Source: Dipodascopsis uninucleata var. uninucleata
Taxonomy: Eukaryota > Ascomycota > Lipomycetes > Lipomycetales > Lipomycetaceae
Direction of reading: 5' to 3'
Assembly: GCA_030568195.1 (NCBI GenBank)
Contig: JAJLTO010000004.1
Span: forward strand, 620,001 to 684,000
DNA: 64,000 bases
In this document: in pieces, positions 34,383-45,743 of the stretch
How positions within the stretch are numbered: the first letter of the stretch is position 1
Layout: each line of letters starts with the position of its first letter
Position numbers and translations under genes: made by a program
Notes under the pieces: model-generated
Databases searched by the model: none
Told to the model about the DNA's origin: nothing
What the model saw: only the letters and a program-made list of their open reading frames with translations

Positions 34383-35295
34383 ATGCAGGATCCTCTTGCT
34401 ATTACTTATCCTCAGGAACTGGAGATATATTTGAACCGAGTATTCGGTTCACTTGGTCTTCCGATGCTAACACACCATATACATGAGGTTGTTTTATCGT
34501 TTGTAATATATGAGACGCTGTTCATTCTTGGACCTTTTTTTGGATCTTTTATACCATCATACAAGAATTTGCCCGAACGATCACGGTTAAATTTCGACAT
34601 TCACATTGTCTCTCAAGTCCAGTGTTTATTGATATTGGCTCTTTCTTTTGTGGCTTTTTTCGACGATGAATTGAAAAGTGACCACGTCTTTGCTTACTCG
34701 CCGTATGGTGGTCTTGTGTATGCGTTTGCCCTCGGTTATTTCACCTGGGACAGTTATATAAGTATAAAATACGTGAAATGGTTCGGTCCGGGATTTGCTT
34801 TGCATGGAATTGCATCTTTCTCTGTATTCCTCTTGAGTTTCGTAAGTATTATTACTACTGATTACTTTATCAAGACGTGAACTATTAGAACTTAGCTAAT
34901 TATATATTCAATTAATACTCAACTAGAGGCCATTCCTTATGTATTATGGTCCTATTTTCCTCTTTTTTGAGCTATCTACACCATTTTTGAATGTCTATTG
35001 GTTCTCGAACCATCTTCCTGCTGGAACTATTCCCGAAACTATTCAGACAATTAATGGTGTCTGTCTGTTGATTACTTTCTTCTTCGCTCGTATTGTCTCC
35101 GGATTCTATCATGTTTGTCTACTTGCATTTGACATGTATGCAGTTCGAGACAAAATGTCATGGTATCTACCATTAATTGTTCTCACATCAAATGTTTCTT
35201 TGGACTGTCTAAATATTTTTTGGTTTTCCAAGATGATACGGACAGTTATGAACCGTGCAGCAGGTCCTTCAAAGAACGCGTCTCACAAGGAGTAA
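34383..35295 (+). CDS. TLC-domain (TRAM/LAG1/CLN8) multispanning membrane protein, TLCD4-like
   Basis: Exons 34383-34841 and 34927-35295 join in frame (GTAAGT...ACTAG) to 275 aa. There are about six to seven hydrophobic segments. The RPFLMYYGPIFLFFELSTPFLNVYW block is characteristic of the TLC domain in the TMEM56/TLCD4 group. The ceramide-synthase His-His motif is not evident, so this is not a Lag1-type ceramide synthase. Family members sit in the ER or related membranes and affect lipid composition. The exact role is unknown. Confidence 0.85.
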
Positions 35296-35836
35296 AATGG
35301 ATGATTAACTGTGTGAATGCACAGTATTTGGGTTACTTTATATTATATCTGCGTCTTTCAATTCTGAAATGCTGAGATATAATCAATGTATGTGTGTATT
35401 AAAAAGACTAGCATACTATATGTGATTAGTTCGAAGCTATGGGTTTTTGCCTCTCGTCTGGTTTCTATTTAATCATCTGGTAAGTTAATCTCATTCATTC
35501 TCATAGAAATTTTTTCTGTTGGAATTCTCGGTTCTCGGTTTCTTTGGTTAATCTCGGTGACTAACAGTTTATATCAGATTAATATCTGTTGAAATTGTTC
35601 TTCTAAAGTTGCCCCTTCTCTAGTTTACGCCAAGACCACAATTTTTGGTTTGGTTACGTGATATATAATTTTATTATCGACCAATGCAGCTTTCAGTAGA
35701 AAGCGCAATAGAATTTGATTCCTGGAAAGTTTTCAACTTTTCTTCTCCGCAATTTTTCATATAAGAATGCCAGCGACAACTAAGTAAACCAAACTCCCAC
35801 TCCCCTAGAAGTATTTGATAGATTTGAGAACTTTCA
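35296..35836. other. Convergent 3' intergenic region
   Basis: About 540 bp between the TLC gene and SPB4 stops. No gene was seen. Confidence 0.7.
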
Positions 35837-37931
35837 CTATATATCATCAAAGGAAGCTTCCGATATTTTATTTTTTCTCTTTCTATCAGTAACCAGTTCT
35901 TTCCAATCCATTTCCAGTTCGCTATCAGAACTATCCGTATCAATGATATTAAAGTTATCTTCTGCAGTTACCGTCTGTTTTTGAGAATAGTCCCTTCTAG
36001 CCTTCTTCTTCTCTCGCCGGAAATCTCTGCGCTCTCTTCGTTCACTTTGCTTAGACCAGGCCGAGTTGTTAGCAGCCTTTATTTTTGCGGCTTCCATAGT
36101 TTCTAATTTAGCGCATGTACGTGCAGTCTTGTCCTCCAGCTCAGCCAGTCGTGCAGCTTCTTTCTGAGGATTACTGTACTTATAACTATCCATGTCAAAT
36201 CCATCAACAAGCCACCCACTTTTTGGCATATTTGGTATTCTTCTAAGTTCCGGCATGCTTGGCAGACGAATTAGGCCATATGCTTTTGCATATCCCAGAA
36301 AATCGAAGTCTGTTATTCTAAATATCGAAGTCATGGTATGCTTCGTGTAGAATCTCACCATGCTAACATATGCTCGGGTAGCCTAGAAATAAGTTAATTT
36401 CTTGATTATTCTTAATGCAGCCATTTACTACAGTTTACAATCACTTACAATCTCATGCCTCTCACGACTCTCCAACATCCATTTTCTAAACAATTCATAG
36501 AACTCTCTGCTAACGTCTGAAATGTCACCGAGTGAAGTTTCCATCATATAAACTTTCTTGACCTTCATTAAATCAACAAATCCCTCTTCTCGCCCAGGAG
36601 TAAGAAATACATAAGCTTCACCGTACCTGCCGGCACGCGCTGCACGTCCTGCTCGATGTAGGAACATGTTTGGTTCATAAGGAGGATCAAATTGAATAAC
36701 AATATCAACATTAGGAATATCTAGCCCTCGAGCGGCAACGTCTGTAGTTAGAAGAACTGATTGAGATGTCGCCTTAGCATACTTTGCCAACGTCTTTGTT
36801 CGTGATTCAAGTGCAAGTTTACCATGTAAGGAGAATAGTTGAATATTTGCGGTAGTAGTAGACTTCAGTTTACCTCTTATGGATAGCAGCACATTATAAA
36901 AGTGCATTACCGACGCACAGGTTGGGAAATAGATTATCGCTTTTTTATACTTTAGAGTATCAATGTATTTTATCAGTGCCGGTAGCTTGCTTCCAGCTCT
37001 CATCAAATTGTATGATATTGATAATGTTGAAGGTACCTTTTGCTCTCTTTCGCCTTCTCCAACTTTAACCATTACCTTAACTGGATTCCTAAGACCTACA
37101 CGAACAAGTTCATCAACTGCTCCCGTGATAGTAGCGGAAAATAACCCGGTTCTACGCTGTTTAGGTAGATGGTGAAATATGCCATTGATTGTTCCATCAA
37201 AACCCAGGTCGAGAAGACGATCCGCCTCATCCAAAATAAGCACCTCGACTCCTGAAGTCTTCACTCTAGGTGAACTTAAAAACTCAAGAAGACGACCCGG
37301 CGTCCCTACTACTAGCTGCGGGTGATCGAAAGAATATTTTTCAATATCCACCAATACGCTATTTGCGCCCCCTATAAGAAGCTGTGCCCTGATCAAACGT
37401 CTGCTTGTGTGCTCACTCTCCTGCCCTTCTTTGCCAGCGGACAGATATTCGTCGTCTTCAGTTGCCGAAGGATTCTGAAATTCCAGTATACTATTTAGAA
37501 CCTGATAAATCTGATTCGCCAGCTCTCTAGTAGGAGCCACGATAATACCGCTCAGCTGATTATTAGTTGGCCCAGCTGTTCGCTGGATTATCTCAACTGC
37601 TGGAACTACGTATGCAATAGTCTTTCCTGATCCTGTCACGGCCTATGAATTAGTTTTACTTTAGCATTCTTGACCTTCTATAATAATATTCAATCTATTT
37701 AGATTATGATATCCTACCTCAACTACCACGTCCTTATTATTACAAAACAAAGGGATAGAAGATGCCTGAACAGGTGTCATCTTTCGGTACCCGAGCGACC
37801 TGATTCCATTCAAGCTGTCGTGTCTGGTGTTAGTTCTAGAGTATTTAATCATATTCACTTTTCCACTTCTTTACTCACATCCATGCAGACACGTAAGGCT
37901 CAAGAGCACTCCAATCTCTTGAAGATGCCAT
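35837..37931 (-). CDS. SPB4: DEAD-box RNA helicase Spb4 (60S ribosome assembly)
   Basis: Four exons (37931-37879, 37814-37718, 37642-36449, 36382-35837) give 629 aa. The N-terminus [30 protein letters not shown]... leads into the Q motif TPVQASSIP. Helicase motifs are intact: [43 protein letters not shown] and [10 protein letters not shown]. The Spb4-specific C-terminus ([28 protein letters not shown]) is followed by a basic, acidic-tipped tail. The introns fall in the N-terminus, inside motif I, and before the C-terminal domain. Spb4 acts in the nucleolus on pre-60S particles. Confidence 0.95.
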
Positions 37932-38521
37932 TATGTCTCTCTATAAGAATGGTAGAGAAATTCTACTTCCGTTTCACAGGTCGTCTTCTCATTTGAATGT
38001 TAGTGGAAAAAATTTATTATTGGGACATGCCGCATATACGCAGAACTCTTGCATATATATGGACTACATGTCGCTGAATATACACTTACGTGCGGCTTAT
38101 ATCAGTGCAATGAGAAACTTGGACAATACCCCGGGGAAGAAAAAGTCTCTAAAGGATTTTTCAGTTGAAAATTCTGCTTCAAGATTCTTAGTTGGCAGAG
38201 TCACGCCGTCACTTTGCTACTAGCGCATTGGTGCAGTCAGAACGTACGTTAGAGAACGACGGAATATATTTTTTTCAAGTACAAGATAACGTACTTTCAA
38301 ACCCGTTCTTTTTCACTAGTGAACCCGACAAGAGTAGGTTTGAATCGTTTATCTACCAAATTGGATAGGTGCTTGGCTGTGCAAATCCTTGTCTATACAA
38401 TTTAGAAAGACTAGCAAGTGCGATACTAGGAATTCTGGTACTACAACAATTCTAGTAGCATCACATATAATAAAAGTTGATCTTAATCGTTCTATCGTAC
38501 GATTAATTTGAAACTTCACCA
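37932..38521. promoter_or_regulatory. Divergent promoter of SPB4 and PRS5
   Basis: About 590 bp between divergent start codons. Short open frames overlap it without conserved content. No specific element was recognised. Confidence 0.5.
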
Positions 38522-40023
38522 ATGGTTCGAAATTTGGTGGTCTTTGGTGGTTCCTCACATCCAGAACTTGTAGATCGCATTTGTGCGACTCTTGGAGTAG
38601 AAAAAGGAGGCCTTCATACTTCAAAATTCAGGTAAATAGTCTGTCAAACAAGTCATATATGATCTGGAGGATGCAATATATTGGCATCATGCATTTCTAC
38701 TATTGTAGATGAGTTTCCAATAGAGAATAAATTATTTGAAGATAAAATATTCTGACAGATGATTTAGTAACGGTGAAACTTCGGTTTCTATAAAAGAATC
38801 TGTACGAGAGAAGGATGTCTATGTAATCCAATCGGGTAAGTTATTATACATATGTCAATATAGAGAGAGGAGTTTTCTCTGACATATCTACCGGAAATTT
38901 AGGATGTGGTCATGTTAATGATAACTTCATCGAGCTGCTCATTACTATCTCTGCGTGCAAGACGGCATCAGCAAGACGTGTGACTGCAGTAATGCCTCTG
39001 TTTCCATATAGTAGACAGCCTGATGCACCATATAACAAGCATGGTGCACCTCTAGCAAAGAATAGTTACTCCTCGAGATCGGAAAAGTCATACACCTTTG
39101 AGAGTATTCCACCTTCGCCCCGCCCTCATAGCACACATACTGGTATGAATGGGAATGAGTACCCATTCTTATTATCTCAACAGAGACCGAACTTTTCTCT
39201 AGATCGTGAGTTAGAGAAAAGGCTTAAGGAGAAAAGACAAATGTGGGTTCCAGAAGGCACCGCAGAAATTAACACGGGATATAAGGAATGGGTTGCTCAG
39301 TCTGGTACTTTGGTTGCCGGTCTGCTTACGTGCGCAGGTGCTGATCACATAATAACTATGGACCTCCACGATCCTCAATTTCAGGGATTTTTCGATATTC
39401 CTGTAGACAATCTTTACGGAAGACCGCTATTACAGCATTATATCACCACATCTGTTCCTAACTTTCAAGAGGCAGTGATAGTATCCCCAGACGCTGGTGG
39501 TGCCAAACGAGCTACTGCTATTGCTGATGCCCTTGGAATGGACTTTGCCCTAATTCATAAAGAACGTCGAGCTCCAAAAATTTCTGACCGTCAGGAGCGT
39601 TCTAGCACAGCCACTATGATGCTAGTGGGTGATGTTGCTGACAGGGTTGCTTTGTTGATAGATGACTTGGTTGACACTTCAAACACAATTACCCGTGCCG
39701 CTAAGCTTCTAAAGGATCGAGGTGCAACGAAGGTTATCGCTATTATCACTCATGGTATCTTTTCTGGTGATGCAATTGAGAGAATACAGGCTTCAGCGCT
39801 TGATAAAGTGGTGACTACCAACTCTGCTCCGCAGGATCAGCATAAGGTAGAGCTAGGTAGTAAGCTCGAGATTCTTGACATCAGCAACATTTTTGCCGAA
39901 GCGTAAGTTCTTCGTTTAAGTTGTCGATATAGTGTATCAGTTCTAATATTGTTTATATTTAGCATTCGACGTATCCATAATGGAGAGTCCGTTTCAATGC
40001 TCTTTGATGTGGGTGGTATCTAA
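38522..40023 (+). CDS. PRS5: Ribose-phosphate pyrophosphokinase, PRS5-like
   Basis: Four exons (38522-38631, 38768-38835, 38903-39902, 39963-40023) give 412 aa. Fungal PRPP synthetases make PRPP from ribose 5-phosphate and ATP as hetero-oligomers. Conserved elements are [55 protein letters not shown], the [11 protein letters not shown] segment, the flexible loop [13 protein letters not shown], and the PRPP loop [12 protein letters not shown]. An insert of about 80 residues with disordered character follows PYSRQ, before [17 protein letters not shown]; such a non-homologous region is a mark of the Prs5 subfamily. The C-terminus is [15 protein letters not shown] regulatory or assembly role of the insert is inferred. 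Confidence 0.92.
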
Positions 40024-40636
40024 TATTTTGGATTACTTTCACTTATTAAGCTACGACATCGTGGGAAGAATCCGACTATGGCTGATGCTTATTCAATGAT
40101 TCGGTTAGATGCTATTCTCACATATGACGTCACATTGTAAAGGTGCTGCTTGCTATAGTTTCTTAGGAAATTTGAATAATGCCGTCCAAAAAAATCCGAT
40201 ATAACATTGATTGATATGAGTTAATGAAAAGAAAAAATAGTTGTCATGTTTGTAATGGTTTTTGTATTTCTTTATTTTCTTCACGTAGGAGTTGACTATT
40301 GTTCATATTGATTGTGATGATTTAGATCTAAATCAAGAACTATTATCAGATTTACAATGTAATGTCTACTTGTCACATCCTTCTTTGATATTGCCAGTCA
40401 TAGGTTTTCCATGGCATAAGGATAGGACATATAAAGCGAATATTATGTAGAAGAATAACTATCTATTAAACAGATACGTACCAATCAAAAATAAAGAAAG
40501 CATATACAATAAGTGAACGAAACTTCATAAACATGGTAAAAGGAATATTGGATGACAAGAAATGTTGTAAATATACATTAGACTAAAGGAAGAGCAAACG
40601 AGACGAGATCAGTAGCTAAATCACGACTACTCATAT
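40024..40636. other. Convergent 3' intergenic region
   Basis: About 610 bp between PRS5 and NOP58 stops. A TGACGTCA palindrome at 40125-40132 is in a 3' context and so is not taken as a promoter element. Confidence 0.65.
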
Positions 40637-42505
40637 TCACTCATCATGCTTATGCTTAGCCTTCTTTGATTTTTTATCCTTCTTTTCTTTCTTTTCCTTC
40701 TTTTCCTTCTTTTCCTTCTTTTCCTTCTTTTCCTTCTTCTCCTTCTTTTCCTTCTTTTCCTTCTCTTGCTTCTTTTCTTTCTTTTCTTTCTTTTCTTTCT
40801 TTTCTTTCTTTTCCTTCTTCTTCTCATTCTTTTCCTCTTTCTTTGGCGAAACCTCTTCTTCTGAGTCATCATCACTGACTTCAACATCTGACGATGGTGC
40901 GACCACTTCCTCTTCTTCATCATCTGAGTCAGATTCGTCTTCAATCTCTTCAACTTTTCGCTTGCTAGACTTCTTTGCATCGCTAGTTTGTGTCAAAATA
41001 ACATCAGCATCAAGATTATAAGCTTTCTGTGTAGCAAATTCGAACTTGGGTTGCTGTCGGACATTAGTAGGAGCCTTGCTGGTAATTTCTCTACCTTCAA
41101 GACCTTGTAGTCGGGATTCGATTTTCAATCTGTTTTGTAGTCCAATAGTAGCGACATCTTCCCTGTCCTCAGCCAGTGCATCAAATCGTAAACTGACAGC
41201 AGCCTTTGCAGCCAGCATACGAGCAATCTTTCCTTTATTTCGTCCAGTAGCCTGGCCAATAAGAGAAGCATGATAGATGATGCCATACTTAGGAGTATCA
41301 TGTTTTGTCTTTAGAGCACGAAACAATGCTTTCTCAGCTCCAAGAATCTGAATTGTGGATGCAGGAGCCTTGGCTAAAGATATTAAACTTCCTGCATGTG
41401 CAATGAGTCTAGCACCAACAAGTTCGCCAACAAGAGCGGTAAGATTTGGAGCAATTGCAGCCATACGAGCATTGAGATAATTAGACAGCTGTTCTCTGTA
41501 CTCAGCTAAATCAACGACCTGATCGGCCAATGCATTAATATTATCCAAATCATATTGAGTGATTTCAGTACCCATAGAAACTTCAGCAGCTGCTTTAAGT
41601 ACCTGTTCAATCTCCTCAGGAAGAACGGCAGAGAAATCCGTTTCAGCTGCTTTTGAACGGAAACCCATTAGCTTGATAACGCGTGCGTAGGCGATGTTGT
41701 CTTGAACAATTTTAGCCATCTCAGGGAAATGCCAGCCATACCATTCCTTGACACGCATAGCATAGGTATTAAGTTCCTTGTCTAAATCATCTAAGAGACC
41801 GATAGCTTGGACAATCATAATATCAACTTTGTCAGTGGAAAACTTTAGCTTGTGTCGTCCCAAAGAGTGAGCAAGACCCAGAGACATCACTGATAAATCT
41901 TTCTCTTGTAGTCCAGGTAACAACGAAGGTAAGTGTTCTCTGATAGCCCGGTAAAGGTCCTGCGTTGTTGAGTCCGATACTATCTTAAAAGAGAGATTTG
42001 GCAAGCTGTTAATAGCATTTCCGAGCTTAGGATCTGAGACAACAAGCTTGGTCTTTTTTTCACTATTCTGTTCGCTTAACAGATTTATGAGTTTTGATGA
42101 CACCTTTCCTTCTACAATCGCATTAACCTCATCTAGAGCGCTAATAGCAGATTCGAACTTCGCAAAAGACTTGATCTTAAGTCTATTAAACCGTGAAAAT
42201 AATTCATGTCAGCAAGTTATCGCCTAAGAGTGGCTCACCACACAATACAGCTGTCTCCAGTTTCACTTGATACAGCAGGTATCCTCCGCAAACCTGATAC
42301 ACCACGTACAAAATGAAGCAAGCATAGAATATCATTACACAGGCATTAAATGCATACAGTAACTAGGAAACTATTAAAAAAATTATTTCACTTACGCTGA
42401 CAGGACTCCTTCTGGAGTCAGTAACTTGTCTGGTGAGTCGAGAATTTTTTTATCTTTAGCCTTGAGTAAGGCATAGCCCGCGGAAGTTTCTGTCAAAATC
42501 AGCAT
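40637..42505 (-). CDS. NOP58: Nop58, box C/D snoRNP core protein
   Basis: Exons 42505-42396 and 42182-40637 give 551 aa. The start [20 protein letters not shown] and junction [15 protein letters not shown] match the family. The coiled coil and NOP domain are present ([96 protein letters not shown]). The C-terminal tail is acidic, then a long KKE-repeat run (about 470-545) typical of Nop56/Nop58 tails. It holds box C/D guide RNAs for 2'-O-methylation in the nucleolus. The 213-nt intron is long for this window. Confidence 0.97.
40673..40842 (-). repeat. KKE-repeat coding tract in the NOP58 tail
   Basis: Tandem AAGAAGGAA-type units encode Lys-Lys-Glu repeats. On the plus strand they appear as TTC/TTT-CTT-rich sequence that opens spurious Pro/Ser/Phe frames. 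Confidence 0.9.
42183..42395 (-). other. 213-nt NOP58 intron, candidate snoRNA host
   Basis: The intron runs from GTAAGT to AATAG. Inside, on the sense strand, are a box-C-like AATGATA (42330-42336), a CTGA (42209-42212) and a hairpin CAGGT...ACCTG (42276-42296). The box C match is imperfect and the terminal stem was not demonstrated, so a snoRNA is only a candidate. Confidence 0.3.
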
Positions 42506-43026
42506 TTTGTGCTTTTATTGTCTCCCTAAATCCTCTATATGGCTCCTTCCTGTTATATATATATATATATAAATTGGCCCGAAATCCGTTATTTTTACGT
42601 CCTGATCCACACGAATTCAAAATGATGAAAGAATTTTTATCAAGCATATTTTTTCTCAAATTTTTTTGATTACTGAAATGACCCTAACCCATAGTACCTC
42701 ACAGAGGTACATTTAAGCCATAAATAAAAGCGCCTTGTCCATTTATGAGTACAATATTATAATACGCAAATAGCTGGTACCAGATATTTAGTCTTATCGA
42801 ACGTCAGACGGGAATTTATGAACAATTCTAGATATAGCCAGCACAGGCCAGCCGAAAGACTATATACAAGACTGTGATTTAGATTACAATTTGGATATAG
42901 TAGGCCAGATTAAGTACAATTTATATATAACAGAGACACACGTCTAAATCATTCAGCTGGAAATACATATTGTAAATAGAATATTAACATCTTGTTAAGA
43001 TTTCTTGATCATTATTAGTAAAGATT
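42506..43026. promoter_or_regulatory. Divergent promoter of NOP58 and the amidase gene
   Basis: About 520 bp with an AT run at about 42554-42571. No specific regulator site was recognised. Confidence 0.5.
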
Positions 43027-45109
43027 ATGGCAAAGTGGGAAGAGATTGCAGCAGAGAAGCGAGCACAGCTCGCTGCCGCTATCCCTAAGGAATATATGAT
43101 TCCAGATGACCAATTACCACCAGCGGACAGATTGGACGTTTCTAAGGTTCCAGAGGAATTACTTCCAAAGGAGGTTATCGAGATTACGGAATTGACAGCT
43201 GTCGAGATCGTGGATGCGATCGCTAAGGGCAAGTACACCGCTGTGGAGGTCATCACTGCCTTTATTAAGCGAGCAGTTCTTGCTCACCAGCTCGTAAGTA
43301 TATTTATTTGTGGTCTTTTGCTCCAATTCATAATTTCAATAGATTTATTCAGATATTTCCAAAGAATTGTCCGATTATAAAGAAAATCAGAAGCTAACCT
43401 GTGCAATTCTGATAATGAACAGCTGAATATCTTCACGGAGTTTTTCCCCGATTTAGCTCTTAAGCGTGCTGCAGAACTTGATGACTATTACAAGACTAAT
43501 GGAAAGACAATCGGTCCTCTTCACGGCCTTCCAATATCACTGAAGGTAAGTAATTGACGCTTGACTGAATTGCATACAAGATTTTGTTCTAATTCATTAT
43601 ATTTTTGGCCTGTTAGGATCAATTCCGAGTGAAGGGAATTGAGGCATGCATGGGTTACGTTTCATGGATCGGAAAGCCGGATACTGAGAACTCCGTAAGA
43701 ATTATGTTATTCATAGCTTTGTCAAGCTAGACAGAATATGTTCTAACATTGATCGGTAATTAGACTATCGTTGATCTTCTATTAGATGCGGGTGCAGTCT
43801 TCTTTGTTAAGACGAACATTCCAACTTCTCTTATGGCCGGTGAGACCAGGAACTGCGTTTTTGGGCAAACTGTGAACGCCTATAATCGTACACTGGCTCC
43901 TGGTGGTTCTTCTGGTGGTTAGTAGCTGAATAACCTAGTATTGTTCATTCCAATATTGACATCTTTGGAATAGGCGAGGGTGCTATTGTTTCAATGAAGG
44001 GTGCTCCAATCGGCATCGGAACTGATATTGGTGAGTCAATTTCGTGATGAGTTCAATTAACTCGTGACGAATATTAATATTGGTGATACTTTAGGTGGCT
44101 CCATTCGTATCCCATCTTCTTTCAGTGGTATTTACGGCATCAGACCTTCGCATGGAAGATTCCCATACTTGAAGGTGGCGAACAGTGTATGTCACAAATT
44201 TTGTCTTGAAATAATAGTGTCTGTCTAGAAAATCTAACTATTTCATAGCTTGAATACAATGAGGCTGTCGTTTCCGTTGATGGTCCGCTTGCAGGATCTG
44301 TGGAAGATCTTGTTCTTTTCTCTAAGGCTCTGCTTCAGAACGAGCCATGGAAGCACGATCCTCGTGTAATTGCTCTTCCATACAAGGGCTATGAGGTTCC
44401 AAATAGACCTCTTGTCTTTGCTATAGAGCCTAATGATGGCGTTGTTACTCCGCATCCACCTGTACTCAGAGCTATGAAGATGGTAGCAGAGACTCTTAAA
44501 AATGCTGGCCACGAAGTCTTTGAGTTCAAGTCGTACAAGCCGGCTGAAGGTCTTGATCTTCTCATCCGCGCTTGGACTGTAGATGGTGGCGAAAACATCC
44601 AGTCTGACTTAGATGCTTCTGGTGAGCCAGGTATTCCAGATATTATGCCGTTTGTCAAAGGTTACAAGGCTCTGACGATGACTGAGCTCTTCAAGTTCAA
44701 CAAGGACAAGCTTGAGTACAAAACTGAGTTTCTTGAGTATATGAATGCCGCTCGCTCACCAAATGGCAAGAAGATCGATGCCTGGATTCGACCAGTTGGT
44801 GTTGTTTCCTCTGTTCCTGCTGGACAGCTCAAGCTCAGATATCTTGGTTATACTGGTCTTCTTAACCTTCTGGATTACACATCCGTTGTCATCCCAGTGA
44901 CTAAGTGTGATCCTACCATTGATCTCCCAGCTCCTGCTCCTGGAACCGGTATCTTTACAGAAGTTGAGAAGCTTTCTTGGGAAGATTATAAGCCAGAAGA
45001 TTTTAAAAATGGCCCTGTCGGTGTTCAGATTATTGGTGGACGTTTGGAAGAGGAGCGTATGCTCTCTATTGCTTCTGTCGTTGACAAAGCTTTGAAGTCC
45101 GCTAAGTAG
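43027..45109 (+). CDS. Amidase-signature enzyme, fungal acetamidase-like
   Basis: Seven exons (43027-43293, 43423-43545, 43617-43694, 43764-43917, 43974-44030, 44095-44186, 44249-45109) give 543 aa, the usual fungal length. The Ser-cisSer-Lys triad is present: Lys in GLPISLKDQF, Ser in [12 protein letters not shown], and nucleophile Ser in [14 protein letters not shown]. The start [25 protein letters not shown] matches AmdS/general amidase proteins. The exons around the signature are short (57-154 nt), with mostly GTAAGT donors and two GTTAGT/GTATGT variants. These cytosolic enzymes hydrolyse small carboxamides to acid and ammonia, often for nitrogen supply. The natural substrate is unknown. 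Confidence 0.94.
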
Positions 45110-45743
45110 ATGCGATTGCGGCTCTGGCTCCGTTAATCTATATATTGTGGCACTGAATCATTAGACAGGCTGTTATAAGTTGGGTCAAATTCTCCTTATT
45201 ATTTATGATTTAGCTCTTTTTCGCTTAGGTTATAGATATCTGTGCCTGTTTATTAATACAATACTTTACCCTATTATACCAGTCTTCCCCATAATCTGAT
45301 AAATTTTTGTAGAGTTTTTCGGTTGCCATCATGCACATTTAGTAATTGTACAATATGAGTCTGTATATTCGAGTTGCAGACGATGTTATAACCATTGCTA
45401 GCAATCGATGTAGATTAATGAACTAGATAGCAATCTATTTGAATATATTTTGACACTGCTCATAATTAGATTGTGAACATCGTAACGCTAATAATAAAGT
45501 TAAAGTTTTGTTAGCTCCCATGCAGAGAAAACCGGCTTTAAATTTTGTTTTAACTATTCATCCAAAACGTCCTCGATGTACCAGCATAGCCTTAATGACG
45601 ACTATAATACTTAAAAAGCCAAGAAACGGGCATTTTTTCCCCTTTGACTCCAAATTTTCTTGCACAATTTCTCATAATTATCTTATTTTCAGATAAAACT
45701 TGTCCAGTGTAATATTAGCAGTTAAAGTAGGCTATTCTTAACT
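45110..45743. other. Intergenic spacer, amidase 3' end and Het-C promoter
   Basis: About 630 bp, AT-rich. No gene or clear element was seen. Confidence 0.6.

Noticed and set aside
38337-38347. tRNA B-box-like GGTTTGAATCG
   Set aside because: No cloverleaf can be drawn with the flanking bases.
40125-40132. TGACGTCA palindrome as a promoter element
   Set aside because: It lies in a convergent 3' region with no gene start nearby; it also shows that this 8-mer occurs by chance in the window.
40666-40878. Plus-strand Pro/Ser/Phe-rich frame
   Set aside because: Antisense shadow of the NOP58 KKE repeats.
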